A stretch of DNA of 64,000 bases, taken from NCBI GenBank assembly GCA_947493885.1, contig CANLTE010000009.1:29945-93944 (forward strand). The letters run 5' to 3'. The notes beneath the pieces are model-generated. The model was not told where the DNA came from, ran no database searches, and was given only the letters and a program-made list of their open reading frames with translations. Each line of letters begins with the position of its first letter. The first letter of the stretch is position 1. Both the position numbers and the translations under genes were made by a program. The DNA comes from an uncultured Maribacter sp. (GTDB taxonomy: Bacteria > Bacteroidota > Bacteroidia > Flavobacteriales > Flavobacteriaceae). Positions 52,546 to 64,000 of the stretch are shown here, in pieces.

Positions 52546-52590
52546 GGTTTAGGTCTTTTCGCTTTTTTGCGGCTAGACCTAAGCCTTTTT
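52546..52590 (+). terminator. Terminator-like attenuator between rplL and rpoB
   Basis: GGTTTAGGTCT (52546-52556) pairs with AGACCTAAGCC (52575-52585) over 11 bp with one G-U pair, followed by TTTTT. It sits within the rplL-rpoB gap, where partial termination adjusts the ribosomal protein to RNA polymerase ratio in other bacteria. Confidence 0.75.
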
Positions 52591-52657
52591 ATATAGAATG
52601 TGTATAAAGGTGTGCACAACCCACTTTTAGTATTCACGATCAAAATACTGTCCATAG

Positions 52658-55600
52658 ATGTTCACAAATCAGACCGAAAGAATAAATTTTGCATCAGCTA
52701 AGAATACTCCGGATTATCCGGATTTCTTGGACATTCAGATTAAATCGTTTCAAGATTTTTTCCAACTTGAAACAAAATCTGATGAAAGAGGCAATGAAGG
52801 TTTATATAACACCTTCATGGAAAACTTCCCAATAACTGATACTAGAAATCAGTTTGTGTTAGAATTTTTAGATTACTTTATTGATCCACCTAGATATTCC
52901 ATTCAGGAATGTATTGAGCGTGGACTTACTTATAGTGTGCCATTAAAGGCAAGACTTAAACTGTATTGTACAGATCCAGAGCACGAAGATTTTGAAACTA
53001 TTGTTCAAGATGTATATTTAGGAACAATACCTTATATGACACCAAGTGGTACGTTTGTTATCAACGGTGCTGAGCGTGTAGTAGTTTCTCAATTACACCG
53101 TTCTCCTGGTGTTTTCTTTGGTCAGTCTTTCCATGCAAATGGTACAAAGCTATATTCTGCTAGAGTTATTCCTTTTAAGGGTTCTTGGATAGAATTTGCT
53201 ACAGATATCAATGGCGTAATGTACGCTTATATTGATAGAAAGAAAAAATTACCGGTTACCACATTGTTTAGAGCAATTGGTTTTGAACGAGATAAAGATA
53301 TTTTGGAAATTTTTGACCTCTCTGAAGAGGTAAAAGTTTCTAATGCTGGACTTAAAAAAGTATTAGGAAGAAAACTTGCAGCCAGAGTTTTAAATACATG
53401 GCATGAAGATTTTGTTGATGAGGATACTGGAGAAGTAGTTTCTATTGAAAGAAACGAGATTGTTTTAGACCGTGATACTATCCTTGATAAAGAAAATGTT
53501 CAAGAGATTATAGATGCGGATGTAAAAACAATTCTATTACACAAAGAAAATAATGCGCAGTCTGATTATGCCATTATTCACAATACATTACAAAAAGATC
53601 CTACGAATTCTGAAAAGGAAGCAGTAGAACATATATACCGTCAATTACGTAATGCAGAACCGCCAGATGAGGAAACTGCACGTGGTATAATTGACAAGTT
53701 ATTCTTCTCTGATCAACGTTACAACTTAGGTGAAGTTGGTCGTTATAGAATGAATAAAAAATTACAGTTAGATATTGGAATGGATAAGCAAGTACTTACC
53801 AAAGAAGATATTATAACTATAATAAAGTACTTAATAGAGTTAATTAACTCTAAGGCGGAGATTGATGATATTGATCACCTTTCTAATCGTCGTGTACGTA
53901 CAGTAGGAGAGCAATTATCACAGCAATTTGGTGTTGGTTTAGCGCGTATGGCAAGAACCATTCGTGAGCGTATGAATGTTAGAGATAATGAGGTGTTTAC
54001 ACCAATAGATTTGATTAACGCAAAAACCCTTTCGTCTGTAATTAATTCTTTCTTTGGAACAAATCAGTTGTCTCAATTTATGGATCAAACAAATCCACTA
54101 GCTGAGATTACTCATAAGAGAAGATTATCAGCTCTTGGACCTGGAGGTCTTTCAAGAGAAAGAGCAGGTTTTGAGGTTCGTGATGTACACTACACACACT
54201 ACGGAAGATTATGTCCTATTGAAACACCTGAAGGTCCGAATATTGGGTTAATTTCTTCCTTAGCGGTATTTGCTAAAGTAAATCCAATGGGATTCTTAGA
54301 AACTCCTTACCGTAAGGTTGATGAGTCTAAGGTTGATACAGCTGAATATAGGTATTTAAGTGCGGAAGAAGAAGAAGGGATGAAAATTGCACAAGCAAAC
54401 ATTCCTTTAAAAGAAGATGGTTCTATTGATAGTGATAAAGTTATTGCTAGAGAAGAAGGAGATTTCCCAGTGGTGAATCCGTCTGAAATTAACTATACGG
54501 ATGTTGCACCAAATCAAATTGCTTCTATTTCAGCGTCATTAATTCCTTTCTTGGAGCATGATGATGCAAACCGTGCGTTGATGGGGTCAAACATGATGCG
54601 TCAGGCAGTACCATTATTAAAACCACAATCTCCGATTGTAGGTACAGGTTTAGAGCGTCAAGTAGCTTCTGATTCTAGGGTGTTAATTAATGCTGAAGGA
54701 GATGGTGTTATTGAGTATGTTGATTCTCAAAAAATTACAATTAAGTATGATAGAACAGAATCGGAACGATTAATAAGTTTTGAAGATGATTCTAAAACAT
54801 ATCAACTAGTTAAGTTTAGAAAAACTAACCAAGGTACTAGTATTAACCTAAAGCCTATTGTTAAAAAAGGGGATAGAGTTAAAAAAGGACAGGTGTTATG
54901 TGAAGGTTATGCTACAGAAAAAGGTGAATTAGCCTTAGGTAGAAACCTTACCGTTGCCTTTATGCCATGGAAAGGATATAACTTTGAGGATGCAATTGTA
55001 ATCTCAGAAAAAGTTGTTCGTGAAGATATATTCACTTCAATTCACGTTGATGAATATTCTTTAGAAGTTAGAGATACTAAACTAGGAGCGGAAGAACTTA
55101 CTCACGATATTCCTAACGTTTCAGAGGAGGCTACAAAAGACCTTGATGAAAACGGAATGATTAGAATAGGTGCCGAAGTAAAACCTGGTGATATTTTAAT
55201 TGGTAAAATCACGCCAAAAGGAGAGTCTGATCCTACGCCAGAAGAAAAACTACTTCGTGCAATTTTCGGTGATAAGGCAGGAGATGTTAAAGATGCTTCA
55301 TTAAAAGCCTCACCTTCATTAAGAGGTGTTGTTATTGATAAAAAGTTATTCTCACGTTCAATAAAAGATAAGCGTAAAAGATCTGAAGATAAAGAGGCTA
55401 TATCTAACTTAGAGTTAGAGTATGAAGTAAAATTTCAGCAATTAAAAGATGTATTAATTGAGAAATTGTTCACTTTAGTTAATGGAAAAACGTCGCAAGG
55501 TGTTTTAAATGATTTAGGTGAAGAAGTATTGCCAAAAGGTAAAAAGTACACCATGAAGATGTTAAATTCTGTGGATGATTTTGCTCACTTGGTAGGAGGA

Positions 55601-56467
55601 AGCTGGACAACCGATAAAGAATGTAATGCTTCGGTAGCAGATTTACTACATAACTATAAGATTAAATTAAATGATCTTCAAGGTAACTTAAGAAGAGATA
55701 AGTTTACCATTTCGGTTGGTGATGAGTTACCAGCAGGTATTATGAAATTAGCTAAGGTTTATGTTGCGAAAAAACGTAAGCTTAAGGTTGGAGATAAAAT
55801 GGCAGGACGACACGGAAACAAGGGTATTGTTTCTAGAATTGTTCGTCATGAAGATATGCCTTTCTTAGAAGATGGAACACCTGTTGATATTGTATTAAAT
55901 CCATTAGGTGTACCTTCTCGTATGAATATCGGGCAGATTTATGAAACTGTTCTTGGTTGGGCGGGTCTTAAATTAGGTAGAAAGTATGCAACACCAATTT
56001 TTGATGGTGCTACTTTAGAGGAGATTAATGCGTATACTGATGAAGCAGGTATTCCAAGATTTGGACATACTTACTTACATGATGGAGGAACAGGACAACG
56101 TTTTGATCAACCAGCTACTGTTGGTGTTATCTATATGTTGAAACTAGGACATATGGTAGACGATAAAATGCATGCTAGATCTATAGGACCTTACTCTTTA
56201 ATTACACAACAGCCATTAGGTGGTAAAGCACAATTTGGTGGTCAACGTTTTGGAGAGATGGAAGTTTGGGCTTTAGAAGCATATGGAGCATCTGCAACAT
56301 TACGTGAAATTTTAACGGTTAAGTCCGATGACGTAATTGGTAGAGCAAAAACATATGAGTCTATTGTAAAAGGCGAAACAATGCCAGAACCTGGTTTACC
56401 AGAATCCTTTAATGTATTAATGCACGAGCTAAAAGGTTTAGGTCTTGATATAAGATTAGAGGAATAA
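52658..56467 (+). CDS. rpoB: DNA-directed RNA polymerase subunit beta
   Basis: This is the beta subunit of RNA polymerase, 1269 aa, the length usual in Bacteroidetes. The rifampicin-binding region appears as [21 protein letters not shown] and [13 protein letters not shown], then [24 protein letters not shown] and [26 protein letters not shown]-like C-terminal segments that contact beta prime are present. No common Rif-resistance change stands out. rpoC follows after 57 bp. Confidence 0.99.
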   Translation: MFTNQTERINFASAKNTPDYPDFLDIQIKSFQDFFQLETKSDERGNEGLYNTFMENFPITDTRNQFVLEFLDYFIDPPRYSIQECIERGLTYSVPLKARLKLYCTDPEHEDFETIVQDVYLGTIPYMTPSGTFVINGAERVVVSQLHRSPGVFFGQSFHANGTKLYSARVIPFKGSWIEFATDINGVMYAYIDRKKKLPVTTLFRAIGFERDKDILEIFDLSEEVKVSNAGLKKVLGRKLAARVLNTWHEDFVDEDTGEVVSIERNEIVLDRDTILDKENVQEIIDADVKTILLHKENNAQSDYAIIHNTLQKDPTNSEKEAVEHIYRQLRNAEPPDEETARGIIDKLFFSDQRYNLGEVGRYRMNKKLQLDIGMDKQVLTKEDIITIIKYLIELINSKAEIDDIDHLSNRRVRTVGEQLSQQFGVGLARMARTIRERMNVRDNEVFTPIDLINAKTLSSVINSFFGTNQLSQFMDQTNPLAEITHKRRLSALGPGGLSRERAGFEVRDVHYTHYGRLCPIETPEGPNIGLISSLAVFAKVNPMGFLETPYRKVDESKVDTAEYRYLSAEEEEGMKIAQANIPLKEDGSIDSDKVIAREEGDFPVVNPSEINYTDVAPNQIASISASLIPFLEHDDANRALMGSNMMRQAVPLLKPQSPIVGTGLERQVASDSRVLINAEGDGVIEYVDSQKITIKYDRTESERLISFEDDSKTYQLVKFRKTNQGTSINLKPIVKKGDRVKKGQVLCEGYATEKGELALGRNLTVAFMPWKGYNFEDAIVISEKVVREDIFTSIHVDEYSLEVRDTKLGAEELTHDIPNVSEEATKDLDENGMIRIGAEVKPGDILIGKITPKGESDPTPEEKLLRAIFGDKAGDVKDASLKASPSLRGVVIDKKLFSRSIKDKRKRSEDKEAISNLELEYEVKFQQLKDVLIEKLFTLVNGKTSQGVLNDLGEEVLPKGKKYTMKMLNSVDDFAHLVGGSWTTDKECNASVADLLHNYKIKLNDLQGNLRRDKFTISVGDELPAGIMKLAKVYVAKKRKLKVGDKMAGRHGNKGIVSRIVRHEDMPFLEDGTPVDIVLNPLGVPSRMNIGQIYETVLGWAGLKLGRKYATPIFDGATLEEINAYTDEAGIPRFGHTYLHDGGTGQRFDQPATVGVIYMLKLGHMVDDKMHARSIGPYSLITQQPLGGKAQFGGQRFGEMEVWALEAYGASATLREILTVKSDDVIGRAKTYESIVKGETMPEPGLPESFNVLMHELKGLGLDIRLEE

Positions 56468-56524
56468 ACAAATCGATAAAAACGATTTTAGAACACATTG
56501 TTAATTTAGTACCACCATTATATT

Positions 56525-59500
56525 ATGGCTAGAATAAAAGATAATAACCAAGTAAAAAGGTTCAATAAAATTTCAATTGGATTGGCATCTCCTGAAGCAA
56601 TTTTAGGAGAGTCTAAAGGTGAAGTTTTAAAGCCTGAAACTATAAACTATAGAACGCACAAGCCGGAGCGCGATGGTCTTTTTTGCGAGCGTATATTTGG
56701 TCCTGTTAAGGATTATGAGTGTGCTTGTGGTAAGTATAAGAGAATTCGCTACAGAGGTATAGTTTGTGACCGATGCGGTGTTGAAGTAACGGAGAAAAAA
56801 GTACGTAGAGATAGAGTAGGACATATTAGTTTAGTAGTTCCTGTAGCTCATATTTGGTATTTCCGTTCGTTACCAAACAAAATAGGATACCTTTTAGGTT
56901 TACCTTCCAAGAAATTGGATATGATAATCTACTATGAAAGATATGTAGTTATTCAACCAGGTATTGCTAAAGGGCCAGAAGGAGAGGAAGTTAATAAAAT
57001 GGACTTCCTTACCGAAGAGGAGTATTTAAATATACTAGAAGAACTCCCTCAAGAAAATCAATATTTAGAAGATACAGACCCTAACAAGTTTATTGCAAAA
57101 ATGGGTGCTGAGTGTTTAATTGATTTGTTAGCTAGAATAGATTTAAAAGAGCTTTCATACAATTTAAGACATAAAGCAAATACTGAAACTTCTAAGCAAA
57201 GAAAAACTGAAGCGTTAAAGCGTCTTCAAGTTGTTGAGGCACTTAGGGAATCTCAAGAAAACAGAGAAAATCTTCCTGAGTGGATGATTATGAAGGTAAT
57301 TCCGGTAATTCCACCAGAATTACGCCCACTAGTTCCTTTAGATGGTGGTCGTTTTGCAACCTCAGATTTAAATGACTTGTATCGTAGAGTTATTATACGT
57401 AACAATCGTTTAAAGCGTTTAGTAGAAATAAAAGCCCCTGAAGTAATTCTTAGAAATGAGAAACGTATGCTTCAAGAGGCGGTAGATTCATTATTTGATA
57501 ATACACGTAAAGCATCTGCGGTTAAAACAGAATCTAACAGACCTTTAAAATCACTTTCAGATTCATTAAAAGGTAAACAAGGTCGTTTCCGTCAAAACTT
57601 ACTTGGTAAACGTGTGGATTATTCTGCTCGTTCGGTAATTGTTGTAGGACCTGAAATGCGTTTATTTGAATGTGGTCTTCCAAAAGACATGGCTGCTGAG
57701 CTGTACAAACCTTTTGTAATTAGAAAATTAATTGAAAGAGGTATTGTAAAAACAGTTAAGTCTGCTAAGAAAATAATTGATAAAAAGGAACCTGTGGTTT
57801 GGGATATTCTTGAGAACGTTCTTAAAGGACATCCAGTACTACTTAACCGTGCGCCTACGCTACACCGTTTAGGTATACAGGCATTCCAGCCTAAATTAAT
57901 TGAAGGTAAGGCAATTCGTCTTCACCCATTAGTATGTACTGCATTTAATGCGGATTTTGATGGGGATCAAATGGCGGTGCATTTACCACTTGGGCCAGAG
58001 GCTATATTAGAAGCTCAATTATTAATGTTAGCTTCTCACAATATATTAAACCCTGCAAATGGTTCTCCAATTACTGTACCTTCTCAGGATATGGTATTAG
58101 GTTTATATTATATGACTAAAGAAAGAAAGTCTACTCCCGAAGTGCCAGTTATTGGTGAAGGGTTAACTTTCTATTCCGCTGAAGAAGTTGAAATTGCTTT
58201 CAATGAAGGAAGAGTAAATCTTAATGCAGGTATAAAAGTACGTGCTAAAGATTTTAATGAAGAAGGAGAATTGGTTTATAAAATTATATCAACAACAGTA
58301 GGTAGGGTTTTATTTAACAAAGAAGTTCCGGAGCAGGCTGGTTATATTAATGATGTATTAAATAAGAAGTCGTTAAGAGATATTATTGGAGGAATATTAG
58401 CCGTTACTGATGTTCCAACAACAGCTGATTTCTTAGATAGAATAAAAACTTTAGGATATGAATTCGCATTTAAAGGAGGATTATCATTTAGTTTAGGGGA
58501 TATTATTATTCCGAAAGAGAAACATGAAATGATTGCTGATGCTAACGGTCAAGTTGATGGCATTATGGCAAATTATAACATGGGTCTTATTACTAATAAT
58601 GAACGTTACAATCAGGTAATTGATGTTTGGACATCTACCAATGCAATGTTGACGGAGTTAGCCATGAAACGTATCCGTGAGGATCAGCAAGGTTTTAACT
58701 CAGTATATATGATGCTTGATTCTGGTGCAAGGGGTTCTAAAGAGCAAATTCGTCAGTTAACAGGTATGCGTGGATTAATGGCTAAGCCTAAAAAATCTAC
58801 AGCAGGTGGTGGAGAAATTATTGAAAATCCAATTCTTTCTAACTTTAAGGAAGGGTTATCAATTCTTGAGTACTTTATTTCCACTCACGGTGCTCGTAAG
58901 GGTCTTGCCGATACTGCACTTAAAACTGCCGATGCTGGTTACTTAACACGTCGTTTAGTTGATGTTTCTCAAGATGTTATTATTAACATTGAAGATTGTG
59001 AAACCTTAAGGGGTGTTGAAGTTTCTGCATTGAAGAAAAATGAAGAAATTGTTGAGTCATTAGGAGAGAGAATTGTTGGTAGAGTTTCTTTACATGATGT
59101 TGTTGATCCGTTAACTCAAGAAGTTCTTCTTGAAGCTGGCCAGGAGATTATGGAGGCTGATGTTAAGAAGGTTGAAGCTTCTCCAATAGAAACTATTGAA
59201 GTACGTTCAGCATTAACATGTGAAGCTCAAAAAGGTATTTGTGCTAAATGTTACGGTAGAAACCTTTCCACCAATAAAATGGTGCAAAGAGGTGAAGCTG
59301 TTGGTGTTGTTGCAGCACAGTCAATTGGTGAACCAGGTACACAGCTTACGCTACGTACATTCCACGTTGGTGGTATTGCGGGGAACATTTCTGAAGAGAA
59401 CAGATTAGAAGCCAAGTTTAATGGTATTGCTGAAATCGAAGATTTAAGAGTTGTAACAGGAGAAGACAGTGAAGGTAAAGCTGCTGAAATTGTAATCTCT

Positions 59501-60823
59501 AGAACATCAGAACTTAAAGTAGTAGATCCAAATACAGGAATCACACTAAGTACAAATAATATCCCTTATGGTTCTCAAATTAATATTAAAGACGGAGCCA
59601 AAGTTAAAAAAGGAGATGTAATATGTACTTGGGATCCATATAATGGTGTTATTGTTTCTGAATTCTCTGGTAAAATTGTTTATGAAAACATTGAGCAAGG
59701 AGTTACTTATCAAGTAGAAATTGACGAACAAACAGGTTTCCAAGAAAAAGTAATTTCTGAATCTAGAAACAAAAAACTAATTCCAACATTATTAATTAAG
59801 AATAACAAGGATGAAGTTTTACGTTCGTATAACCTTCCAGTAGGTTCTCACATTATGATTGATGATGGAGATAAAATTAAAGAGGGTAAGGTTCTTGTGA
59901 AAATTCCACGTAAATCTGCAAAAGCAGGGGATATCACAGGTGGTCTTCCAAGAGTTACCGAGTTATTTGAAGCCCGTAACCCTTCAAATCCAGCAGTGGT
60001 TTCTGAAATTGATGGTGTTGTTTCTTTTGGAAAAATTAAGAGAGGTAACCGTGAGATAATCATTGAGTCTAAGTTAGGAGAAATTAAAAAATACTTGGTA
60101 AAACTTTCTAATCAGATTCTTGTTCAAGAGAATGATTACGTTAGAGCGGGTATGCCATTGTCTGATGGTTCTATTACTCCAGAAGATATCTTAGCAATTA
60201 AAGGTCCATCTGCGGTACAACAATATTTAGTAAACGAGGTGCAGGAAGTTTATCGTTTACAGGGTGTGAAAATTAATGATAAGCACTTTGAAGTTGTTGT
60301 TAGACAAATGATGCGTAAGGTAAGAGTACAGGATCCAGGAGATACTATTTTCTTAGAAAACCAATTGATTCATAAAGACGATTTTATTGTTGAAAATGAT
60401 GAAATATTTGGTAAGAAAGTGGTTGAAGATGCTGGTGAATCTGAAAACTTAAAAGCTGGACAAATTATTACAGCTAGAGAGTTAAGAGATGAAAATTCTA
60501 TACTTAAACGTGCTGATAAAGCTTTAGTAAGTGCAAGAGATGCCGTTGCTGCAACAGCGACACCAATTCTTCAGGGAATTACACGTGCATCACTACAGAC
60601 CAAGTCGTTTATCTCAGCAGCATCATTCCAGGAAACTACTAAGGTGTTAAATGAAGCTGCTGTTAGTGGTAAAATAGATACATTAGAAGGATTGAAAGAA
60701 AACGTTATTGTTGGTCATAAGATACCAGCAGGAACGGGAATGCGAGATTATGACAATATTATTGTTGGTTCCAAAGAGGAATACGATGAAATAATGGCAC
60801 GTAAAGAAGCTTTAAAATTCTAA
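56525..60823 (+). CDS. rpoC: DNA-directed RNA polymerase subunit beta'
   Basis: This is the beta prime subunit, 1432 aa. The N-terminal zinc ribbon ([20 protein letters not shown]) and the catalytic Mg site NADFDGDQM (residues 475-483, with three Asp) are present. [23 protein letters not shown] and MRGLMAKP belong to the trigger and bridge regions, and [18 protein letters not shown] to the C-terminal part. It is followed by a terminator. Confidence 0.99.
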   Translation: MARIKDNNQVKRFNKISIGLASPEAILGESKGEVLKPETINYRTHKPERDGLFCERIFGPVKDYECACGKYKRIRYRGIVCDRCGVEVTEKKVRRDRVGHISLVVPVAHIWYFRSLPNKIGYLLGLPSKKLDMIIYYERYVVIQPGIAKGPEGEEVNKMDFLTEEEYLNILEELPQENQYLEDTDPNKFIAKMGAECLIDLLARIDLKELSYNLRHKANTETSKQRKTEALKRLQVVEALRESQENRENLPEWMIMKVIPVIPPELRPLVPLDGGRFATSDLNDLYRRVIIRNNRLKRLVEIKAPEVILRNEKRMLQEAVDSLFDNTRKASAVKTESNRPLKSLSDSLKGKQGRFRQNLLGKRVDYSARSVIVVGPEMRLFECGLPKDMAAELYKPFVIRKLIERGIVKTVKSAKKIIDKKEPVVWDILENVLKGHPVLLNRAPTLHRLGIQAFQPKLIEGKAIRLHPLVCTAFNADFDGDQMAVHLPLGPEAILEAQLLMLASHNILNPANGSPITVPSQDMVLGLYYMTKERKSTPEVPVIGEGLTFYSAEEVEIAFNEGRVNLNAGIKVRAKDFNEEGELVYKIISTTVGRVLFNKEVPEQAGYINDVLNKKSLRDIIGGILAVTDVPTTADFLDRIKTLGYEFAFKGGLSFSLGDIIIPKEKHEMIADANGQVDGIMANYNMGLITNNERYNQVIDVWTSTNAMLTELAMKRIREDQQGFNSVYMMLDSGARGSKEQIRQLTGMRGLMAKPKKSTAGGGEIIENPILSNFKEGLSILEYFISTHGARKGLADTALKTADAGYLTRRLVDVSQDVIINIEDCETLRGVEVSALKKNEEIVESLGERIVGRVSLHDVVDPLTQEVLLEAGQEIMEADVKKVEASPIETIEVRSALTCEAQKGICAKCYGRNLSTNKMVQRGEAVGVVAAQSIGEPGTQLTLRTFHVGGIAGNISEENRLEAKFNGIAEIEDLRVVTGEDSEGKAAEIVISRTSELKVVDPNTGITLSTNNIPYGSQINIKDGAKVKKGDVICTWDPYNGVIVSEFSGKIVYENIEQGVTYQVEIDEQTGFQEKVISESRNKKLIPTLLIKNNKDEVLRSYNLPVGSHIMIDDGDKIKEGKVLVKIPRKSAKAGDITGGLPRVTELFEARNPSNPAVVSEIDGVVSFGKIKRGNREIIIESKLGEIKKYLVKLSNQILVQENDYVRAGMPLSDGSITPEDILAIKGPSAVQQYLVNEVQEVYRLQGVKINDKHFEVVVRQMMRKVRVQDPGDTIFLENQLIHKDDFIVENDEIFGKKVVEDAGESENLKAGQIITARELRDENSILKRADKALVSARDAVAATATPILQGITRASLQTKSFISAASFQETTKVLNEAAVSGKIDTLEGLKENVIVGHKIPAGTGMRDYDNIIVGSKEEYDEIMARKEALKF

Positions 60824-60832
60824 ATATTTATA

Positions 60833-60868
60833 ATAACCCTCAATTAAATATTGGGGGTTATCTTTTTT
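60833..60868 (+). terminator. Intrinsic terminator after rpoC
   Basis: ATAACCCTCAAT (60833-60844) pairs with ATTGGGGGTTAT (60850-60861) over 12 bp with one G-U pair, followed by CTTTTTT. It ends the ribosomal protein-polymerase operon. Confidence 0.9.
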
Positions 60869-60894
60869 AGATTATATAATTATACACATAAGTT

Positions 60895-61203
60895 ATGGAG
60901 GATAATAAAAATCAGAAACAAATTAATATAGAGCTGGATGAAAAAACTGCTGAGGGTATTTATTCTAACCTAGCTATAATTAATCATTCGGTTTCAGAGT
61001 TTGTTGTAGATTTTATTAGTATGATGCCTGGAGCTCCAAAAGCAAAGGTTAAAAGTAGAATTGTGCTAACCCCTCAACATGCTAAAAAACTTTTGAAAGC
61101 TTTGAATGATAATGTAAATCGTTTTGAAAAAGCGCATGGTACTATTAAAGATTATGAGCAGCCTCCGATTCCATTAAATTTTGGACCTACAGGAGAAGCA
61201 TAA
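60895..61203 (+). CDS. DUF3467 family protein
   Basis: This 102-aa protein has the DUF3467 pattern: NIELDEKTAEGIYSNLAIINHSVSEFVVDFISMMPGAPKAKVKSRIVLTPQHAKKLLKALNDNV, in outline. The family is small, conserved beside rpoC in Bacteroidetes, and of unknown function. It follows the rpoC terminator by 26 bp and precedes a bidirectional terminator. Confidence 0.9.
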   Translation: MEDNKNQKQINIELDEKTAEGIYSNLAIINHSVSEFVVDFISMMPGAPKAKVKSRIVLTPQHAKKLLKALNDNVNRFEKAHGTIKDYEQPPIPLNFGPTGEA

Positions 61204-61204
61204 T

Positions 61205-61240
61205 AAAAAAGCCTTGAAATAGTAATTTCAAGGCTTTTTT
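61205..61240. terminator. Bidirectional terminator between the DUF3467 gene and prfC
   Basis: AAAAAAGCCTTGAAAT (61205-61220) and ATTTCAAGGCTTTTTT (61225-61240) form a perfect 16-bp stem with a 4-base loop. The flanking A and T runs let it terminate both the rightward DUF3467 and the leftward prfC transcripts. Confidence 0.93.
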
Positions 61241-61255
61241 ATTAATAGAAGTTTT

Positions 61256-62845
61256 TTAGTTAAACTCCGAGGTAAAATGTAGTTTAACAGTTGGATATTT
61301 TTGTTGTGTCATTTGTAATGAAAATTGGGAGTCTGCTAAAAACACTAATTGTCCTCTTTTATCTTGAGCTAAGAATTTTTGTTTAACTCGTTTAAATTCT
61401 TTGAATTCTTCATTTTTAATGTCTTCGGCCTCTATCCAACACGCTTTATAAACAGGGAAATTTTCATAACTACATTTGGCTCCGTATTCATGTTCCAAAC
61501 GGTATTGAATAACTTCAAACTGTAGGGCACCTACTGTACCTATAACTTTTCGGCCGTTCATTTCCAATGTAAACAATTGTGCAACCCCCTCGTCCATTAA
61601 TTGATCAATACCCTTGTAAAGCTGTTTCGCTTTCATTGGGTCGGCATTATTGATGTATCTAAAATGTTCAGGAGAAAAACTTGGGATACCTTTATAATTT
61701 AGTTGTTCTCCCTCAGTAAGGGTATCACCAATCTTAAAGTTTCCGGTATCATGCAAACCAACAATATCACCTGGATATGAAATATCTACAATTTCCTTCT
61801 TCTCTGCAAAAAAAGCATTCGGACTTGAAAACTTTAACTTTTTACCATGACGAACATGTAAATATGGCTTGTTTCTTTCAAAAGTTCCTGAAACAATTTT
61901 AATAAAGGCTAGGCGATCTCTATGCTTAGGATCCATGTTTGCATGGATTTTAAACACAAAGCCAGTAAGTTCTTTTTCATCAGATTGTACTAATCGTTCC
62001 TCCGCCATTTTTGCTCTTGGAGATGGGGCAATATCAATAAAACAATCTAATAGTTCACGAACACCAAAATTATTTAATGCAGAACCAAAAAATACTGGTT
62101 GTTGGTGTCCCTGTAAATATGCCTCTTTATCAAAATTAGGATAAACACCTTCGACCAGTTCTAAGTTATCCCTCAATTCACTTGCTGAATTTTCACCAAT
62201 CAATTCATCTAAATCAGGGCTATCAATATCCCTAATGGCTATGGTATCCTCAATGTTTTTTTTACTATCTCCACTGAAAAGATTTACATTTTTTTCATAG
62301 ATATTATAAATACCTTTAAAATCATAACCCATTCCTATTGGAAAGCTTAATGGAGTAACTTTTAATCCCAGCTTTTGTTCTAAATCATCTAACAAATCAA
62401 AAGCATCCTTTCCTTCGCGATCTAGTTTGTTGATAAAAACAATCATAGGAATGTTACGCATTCTACAAACTTGAACAAGTTTTTCTGTTTGCTCCTCAAC
62501 ACCTTTGGCAACATCAATAACAACAATTACACTATCTACAGCGGTGAGTGTTCTAAAAGTATCTTCAGCAAAATCTTTGTGTCCAGGAGTATCTAGGATA
62601 TTTATTTTTTTGTTATTGTAGATAAAAGCTAAGACTGAAGTAGCTACAGAAATACCACGTTGGCGCTCTATTTCCATAAAATCACTAGTAGCAGTTTTTT
62701 TTATTTTATTATTCTTAACTGCTCCTGCTTCTTGAATAGCACCTCCAAACAACAATAATTTTTCAGTTAAAGTTGTTTTACCTGCGTCTGGGTGAGATAT
62801 TATTCCAAAAGTTCTTCTACTTTCTATTTGTTCCTTAAAATCCAT
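61256..62845 (-). CDS. prfC: peptide chain release factor 3
   Basis: RF3 is a GTPase that removes RF1 and RF2 from the ribosome after peptide release. At 529 aa it has family length. The P-loop is SHPDAGKTTLTE (about 17-28), then DTPGHKDFAEDTFRTL, NKLDREG (guanine specificity) and QFEVIQYRLEHEYGA in domain III. A reverse-strand TATTTTTG box lies 13 bp upstream. It is a single gene. Confidence 0.96.
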   Translation of the reverse strand: MDFKEQIESRRTFGIISHPDAGKTTLTEKLLLFGGAIQEAGAVKNNKIKKTATSDFMEIERQRGISVATSVLAFIYNNKKINILDTPGHKDFAEDTFRTLTAVDSVIVVIDVAKGVEEQTEKLVQVCRMRNIPMIVFINKLDREGKDAFDLLDDLEQKLGLKVTPLSFPIGMGYDFKGIYNIYEKNVNLFSGDSKKNIEDTIAIRDIDSPDLDELIGENSASELRDNLELVEGVYPNFDKEAYLQGHQQPVFFGSALNNFGVRELLDCFIDIAPSPRAKMAEERLVQSDEKELTGFVFKIHANMDPKHRDRLAFIKIVSGTFERNKPYLHVRHGKKLKFSSPNAFFAEKKEIVDISYPGDIVGLHDTGNFKIGDTLTEGEQLNYKGIPSFSPEHFRYINNADPMKAKQLYKGIDQLMDEGVAQLFTLEMNGRKVIGTVGALQFEVIQYRLEHEYGAKCSYENFPVYKACWIEAEDIKNEEFKEFKRVKQKFLAQDKRGQLVFLADSQFSLQMTQQKYPTVKLHFTSEFN

Positions 62846-62858
62846 AACAAAATTTGCG

Positions 62859-62866
62859 CAAAAATA
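62859..62866 (-). promoter_or_regulatory. Candidate prfC -7 box
   Basis: The reverse strand reads TATTTTTG, an exact TAnnTTTG match, ending 13 bp before the prfC ATG. No -33 box is evident. Confidence 0.45.
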
Positions 62867-63239
62867 AGGTAAATAAAGGATTTATGATTATCTCAATTGA
62901 GGTTAATTCTTTTCGTAGAAATTGTTGTTTGACACAAGGTTTTAGGTTAAAGTTGTTGATATACAGTAACTTATTTGGAGTTTTTAGTTTGTTTTGCCCA
63001 ATAATATTAAAAAACCGACTCTTTTTTTAATATTAAGATCTTTTGGTTTGTAAGCAGATTACACTTTGTCGAAAAAAAGCAGTAATTGTCGATTTTTTAC
63101 GATTTATCACCTGAAAACTATTTGCACTTAAGCTTTTAAAATATATCTTGCAACCGTTTTTAAGAATTTGCCCACAATCTTATCACAACAAAAATAGCCT
63201 ATTTCGCCATGGTGATTAGTTTAATTGAAACTATCATAT
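62867..63239. other. Intergenic region between prfC and the adhesin-like gene
   Basis: This non-coding stretch lies between divergent genes. It holds an AT-rich perfect inverted repeat, AATATTAAAAAA (63003-63014) with TTTTTTAATATT (63023-63034), loop 8. That may be an operator, a terminator-like hairpin or part of a protein-binding site. I see no gene, tRNA or other repeat in the rest. Confidence 0.5.
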
Positions 63240-64000
63240 ATGGGAAACACTACTATTAATAAATTCAAGAATGTAATTGTTAAAATAGCCTTTTTAATTA
63301 TTTTTTCCTTTGGTTTAGTCACTACATCTTCTTTTGATAATCCTAAAGGAAACTCAATTAATTTACTGGGTTTTACTACCAATAAACTTGTGGAAGACAT
63401 TGTAAATGTCTCCGAATGTACAGAATCTCCATTGGTAATGTTATTACCGTCTGATTTTGGTTTTGCGCGAGGTGTTGATGACGGTAGCTTATCTGCAACA
63501 AATGTTGATTTAAGTAGTAAATGGGGACTTCCAACAGGAAGTGTAATTGTTTCAATTACTGGAGCAAGTACATATAGTGATAGAAACTTCTTTTATGTAA
63601 AAGATGGTTTAAGAACAAAGTTTACAGTATCAGGTAGAATACCTGTTATGATTGTGGCTCAGCATTCTCCAAGAATTCCGACAATGGGGATAGATGGTGT
63701 TGTTTCCACTAATGCAGAGTACAATCAAGTAACAAATTTACCTGATGGAGTTATAAATGGCTCAACTGGAGGTGATTTTTTTGTTGAGAATACAACTAAT
63801 GGGGACATAGATGATGGAGCAAGGTTTACTTGGGAATCAACAACACCAACCGATAACTTAGAATTTTATACATCAGCTAGTATTAATAGCGGAATAAGTT
63901 TTAGTTTAAAACCGGTTATATGCCCAGACACAGATGGTGATGGTGTGCCAGATAGTACAGATTTAGATGATGATAATGATGGGATATTAGATAGTGAAGA
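63240..64000 (+). CDS. Secreted adhesin-like protein with thrombospondin type 3 repeats, partial
   Basis: The frame is open from the ATG at 63240 to the right edge (253 codons, incomplete). A signal peptide is present (KIAFLIIFSFGLVTTSS). The next region, with NLLGFTTNKL, LLPSDFGFARGVDDG, GSVIVSITGASTYSD, NFFYVKDG and TNLPDGVINGSTGGDFFVEN, looks all-beta. From about residue 224 the Ca2+-binding repeat DTDGDGVPDSTDLDDDNDGI begins, the type 3 thrombospondin pattern common in large Bacteroidetes surface proteins. The rest, including any T9SS sorting signal, lies outside the window. Confidence 0.85.
   Translation, partial: MGNTTINKFKNVIVKIAFLIIFSFGLVTTSSFDNPKGNSINLLGFTTNKLVEDIVNVSECTESPLVMLLPSDFGFARGVDDGSLSATNVDLSSKWGLPTGSVIVSITGASTYSDRNFFYVKDGLRTKFTVSGRIPVMIVAQHSPRIPTMGIDGVVSTNAEYNQVTNLPDGVINGSTGGDFFVENTTNGDIDDGARFTWESTTPTDNLEFYTSASINSGISFSLKPVICPDTDGDGVPDSTDLDDDNDGILDSE

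Noticed and set aside
52128-52655. 175-aa reverse-strand frame opposite rplL
   Set aside because: It is the antisense of the Ala-rich L7/L12 gene, with low-complexity Pro/Ala/Ser runs that come from the forward codons.

Overview
The window looks like chromosome from a low-GC member of the Bacteroidetes, most likely family Flavobacteriaceae. The main signs are several promoters with the Bacteroidetes -7 box TAnnTTTG, scarce Shine-Dalgarno sequences, flavobacterial-type protein families, long RpoB (1269 aa) and RpoC (1432 aa), and a large secreted protein with thrombospondin type 3 repeats at the right edge. The genus cannot be fixed from the sequence alone. There are no rRNA genes, CRISPR arrays, intact insertion sequences or prophage genes.

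Layout. 1-3.0 kb (minus): rsfS-ftsH-LUD protein. 3.1-7.2 kb: birA, an SRPBCC protein, pyrE head to head with a Nudix hydrolase, and an M14 peptidase lipoprotein. 7.3-9.5 kb: a soluble three-PAS histidine kinase and its receiver protein. 9.7-12.9 kb: ddl-coaD divergent from a PASTA protein and an RluD-type pseudouridine synthase. 13.0-16.7 kb: yaaA, a small lipoprotein, and a cluster of DUF6326 and DUF4386 membrane proteins, a WYL regulator and a GyrI-like protein. 16.7-18.6 kb: an arsenic operon arsR-arsC-aquaglyceroporin that has no ArsB or Acr3 pump. 18.8-21.3 kb: a divergent phosphoenolpyruvate carboxylase. 21.3-25.4 kb: an accessory island with a degenerate 48-bp repeat tract, one 1162-aa SMEK-STAND NTPase (a probable one-gene anti-phage system) and a decayed palindromic remnant. 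25.4-30.6 kb: mixed metabolic and secreted proteins (dus, DUF1330, DinB, M20 peptidase). 30.3-37.2 kb: the complete trpEGDCFBA operon, preceded by a Trp-rich leader peptide and an intrinsic terminator. 37.3-39.0 kb: marR-nitroreductase-yceI with a palindromic operator. 39.1-47.4 kb: rhodanese, DUF2851, PspC, a K+ channel, an AGCS symporter, an HhH protein, an acyl-CoA dehydrogenase, rpsU, xerC and hpf. 47.5-60.9 kb: the tRNA-tuf-secE-nusG-rplKAJL-rpoBC transcription and translation cluster. 60.9-64 kb: a DUF3467 protein, prfC and the start of a secreted adhesin-like gene.

How the genes work together. The trp operon carries every gene from chorismate to tryptophan. Its leader has the parts expected of ribosome-mediated attenuation: an 18-codon peptide with three Trp codons in a row, then an 11-bp perfect hairpin and a U-tract. 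In the ars operon, ArsC would reduce arsenate, ArsR would sense arsenite, and arsenite could leave passively through the aquaglyceroporin. The accessory island interrupts otherwise housekeeping sequence and is the best candidate here for an undescribed biological system.
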